From Streptomyces sp. DG1A-41 (GTDB lineage Bacteria; Actinomycetota; Actinomycetes; Streptomycetales; Streptomycetaceae), in contig NZ_CP146350.1 of the NCBI RefSeq assembly GCF_037055355.1, forward strand, positions 5,169,001 to 5,233,000: a DNA stretch of 64,000 bases, written 5' to 3'. Below, in pieces: positions 63,785 to 64,000 of this stretch. Within the stretch, counting starts at the first letter, position 1. Each line of letters starts with the position of its first letter. The translations under genes were made by a program, and so were the position numbers. Under the pieces are notes generated by a model. The model was not told the origin of the DNA and did no database searches. It saw nothing but the letters and a program-made list of their open reading frames with translations.

Positions 63785-63968
63785 CCTACCCGGCCGTGGG
63801 CGGCCGGTCTGCCTGGCCGTGGGCAGCCGACCTGCCTGGCCGTGGGCAGCCGACCTGCCTGGCCGTGGGCAGCCGACCTGCCTGGCCGTGGGCAGCCGAC
63901 CTGCCTGGCCGTGGGCGGCCGGTCTGCCCGGCCCTGGCCAGCCGACTTGACTGGCCGTGGGCAGTCGT
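63785..63968. repeat. Eight tandem 23-bp repeats after dacB
   Basis: The unit CCTGCCTGGCCGTGGGCAG plus CCGA starts at 63785, 63808, 63831, 63854, 63877, 63900, 63923 and 63946. The three central copies are identical and the outer ones carry one to five changes. The period is not a multiple of three, so the array is unlikely to be coding. It starts within four bases of the dacB stop. Confidence 0.9.
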
Positions 63969-64000
63969 TCCGCTGGGGCGGAACGGGTGGGCACGGCCTG

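Noticed and set aside
63785..63968. CRISPR array
   Set aside because: The 23-bp units are directly adjacent with no spacers, and no cas genes are present.

Overview
The window is a very GC-rich actinobacterial chromosome segment. The gene set and order (bldG next to an anti-sigma partner, hppA, topA, an MFS-thymidylate kinase fusion, holB, Zur-type ribosomal protein paralogues, and a Scr1/WhiJ-like regulator with DUF397 and ATPase partners) are typical of Streptomyces. Codons are strongly G/C in third position, and many genes start with GTG or TTG. Part of the layout matches the S. coelicolor SCO3540-SCO3561 and SCO3408-SCO3434 neighbourhoods from memory; no database was searched.

Layout. 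1-3.2 kb: end of a secreted deacetylase-like gene, a degenerate Fic-like gene and a HAD phosphatase. 3.7-9 kb: a compact Tad/Flp pilus-type operon (Ssd/TadZ, TadA, TadB, TadC, a pilin-like peptide and two TadE-like proteins). It meets a large DUF1998 helicase head-on, with a triplicated 78-nt sequence at the junction. 11.5-15.1 kb: bldG, its anti-sigma partner and hppA. 15-27.9 kb: a lipoprotein, a methyltransferase, topA, the tmk fusion, holB and a tripeptidyl-aminopeptidase-like exported hydrolase.

28-33 kb: a decayed integrated element about 4.9 kb long. It sits in the 3' end of tRNA-Thr(CGT) and is bounded by 47-bp perfect direct repeats. It holds a frameshifted tyrosine integrase, a second integrase relic, an excisionase, an internally deleted IS5-like element, an IS4/IS701-type transposase relic, an orphan membrane protein, a phage-type zinc-finger protein and a cluster of GTAGCGG repeats.

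33-46.4 kb: AraC regulator, glycosyltransferase, AfsR-like SARP regulator, mini DNA polymerase I, Clp-N domain protein, LysE exporter, lipoproteins, then the divergent zinc-independent ribosomal protein cluster (rpsN, rpmB | rpmG, rpmE2, a CobW-like gene, rpsR) around a Zur box. 46.9-49.1 kb: a WhiJ-type regulatory trio with a near-identical 31-bp element repeated in inverted orientation in both regulatory gaps. 49-56.5 kb: aldehyde dehydrogenase, DinB, a PadR-controlled ABC exporter, and a glutamate decarboxylase/ClC pair suggesting acid resistance. 56.6-58.3 kb: a fragmentary locus resembling a linaridin RiPP cluster (ABC ATPase piece, a precursor with a DFANTEL leader motif, and an HTTM-type membrane protein). 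58.4-64 kb: YbjQ, DedA, ThrE, soluble pyrophosphatase, DacB and a 23-bp tandem repeat array.

Several otherwise conserved genes (the exported peptidase, integrase, Clp-N protein, DacB, the RiPP precursor and the HTTM gene) are each broken by the apparent loss of one base, usually in a C/G run. This looks more like a consensus-sequence artefact than many independent pseudogenes, so those genes are described as they would read with one base restored.
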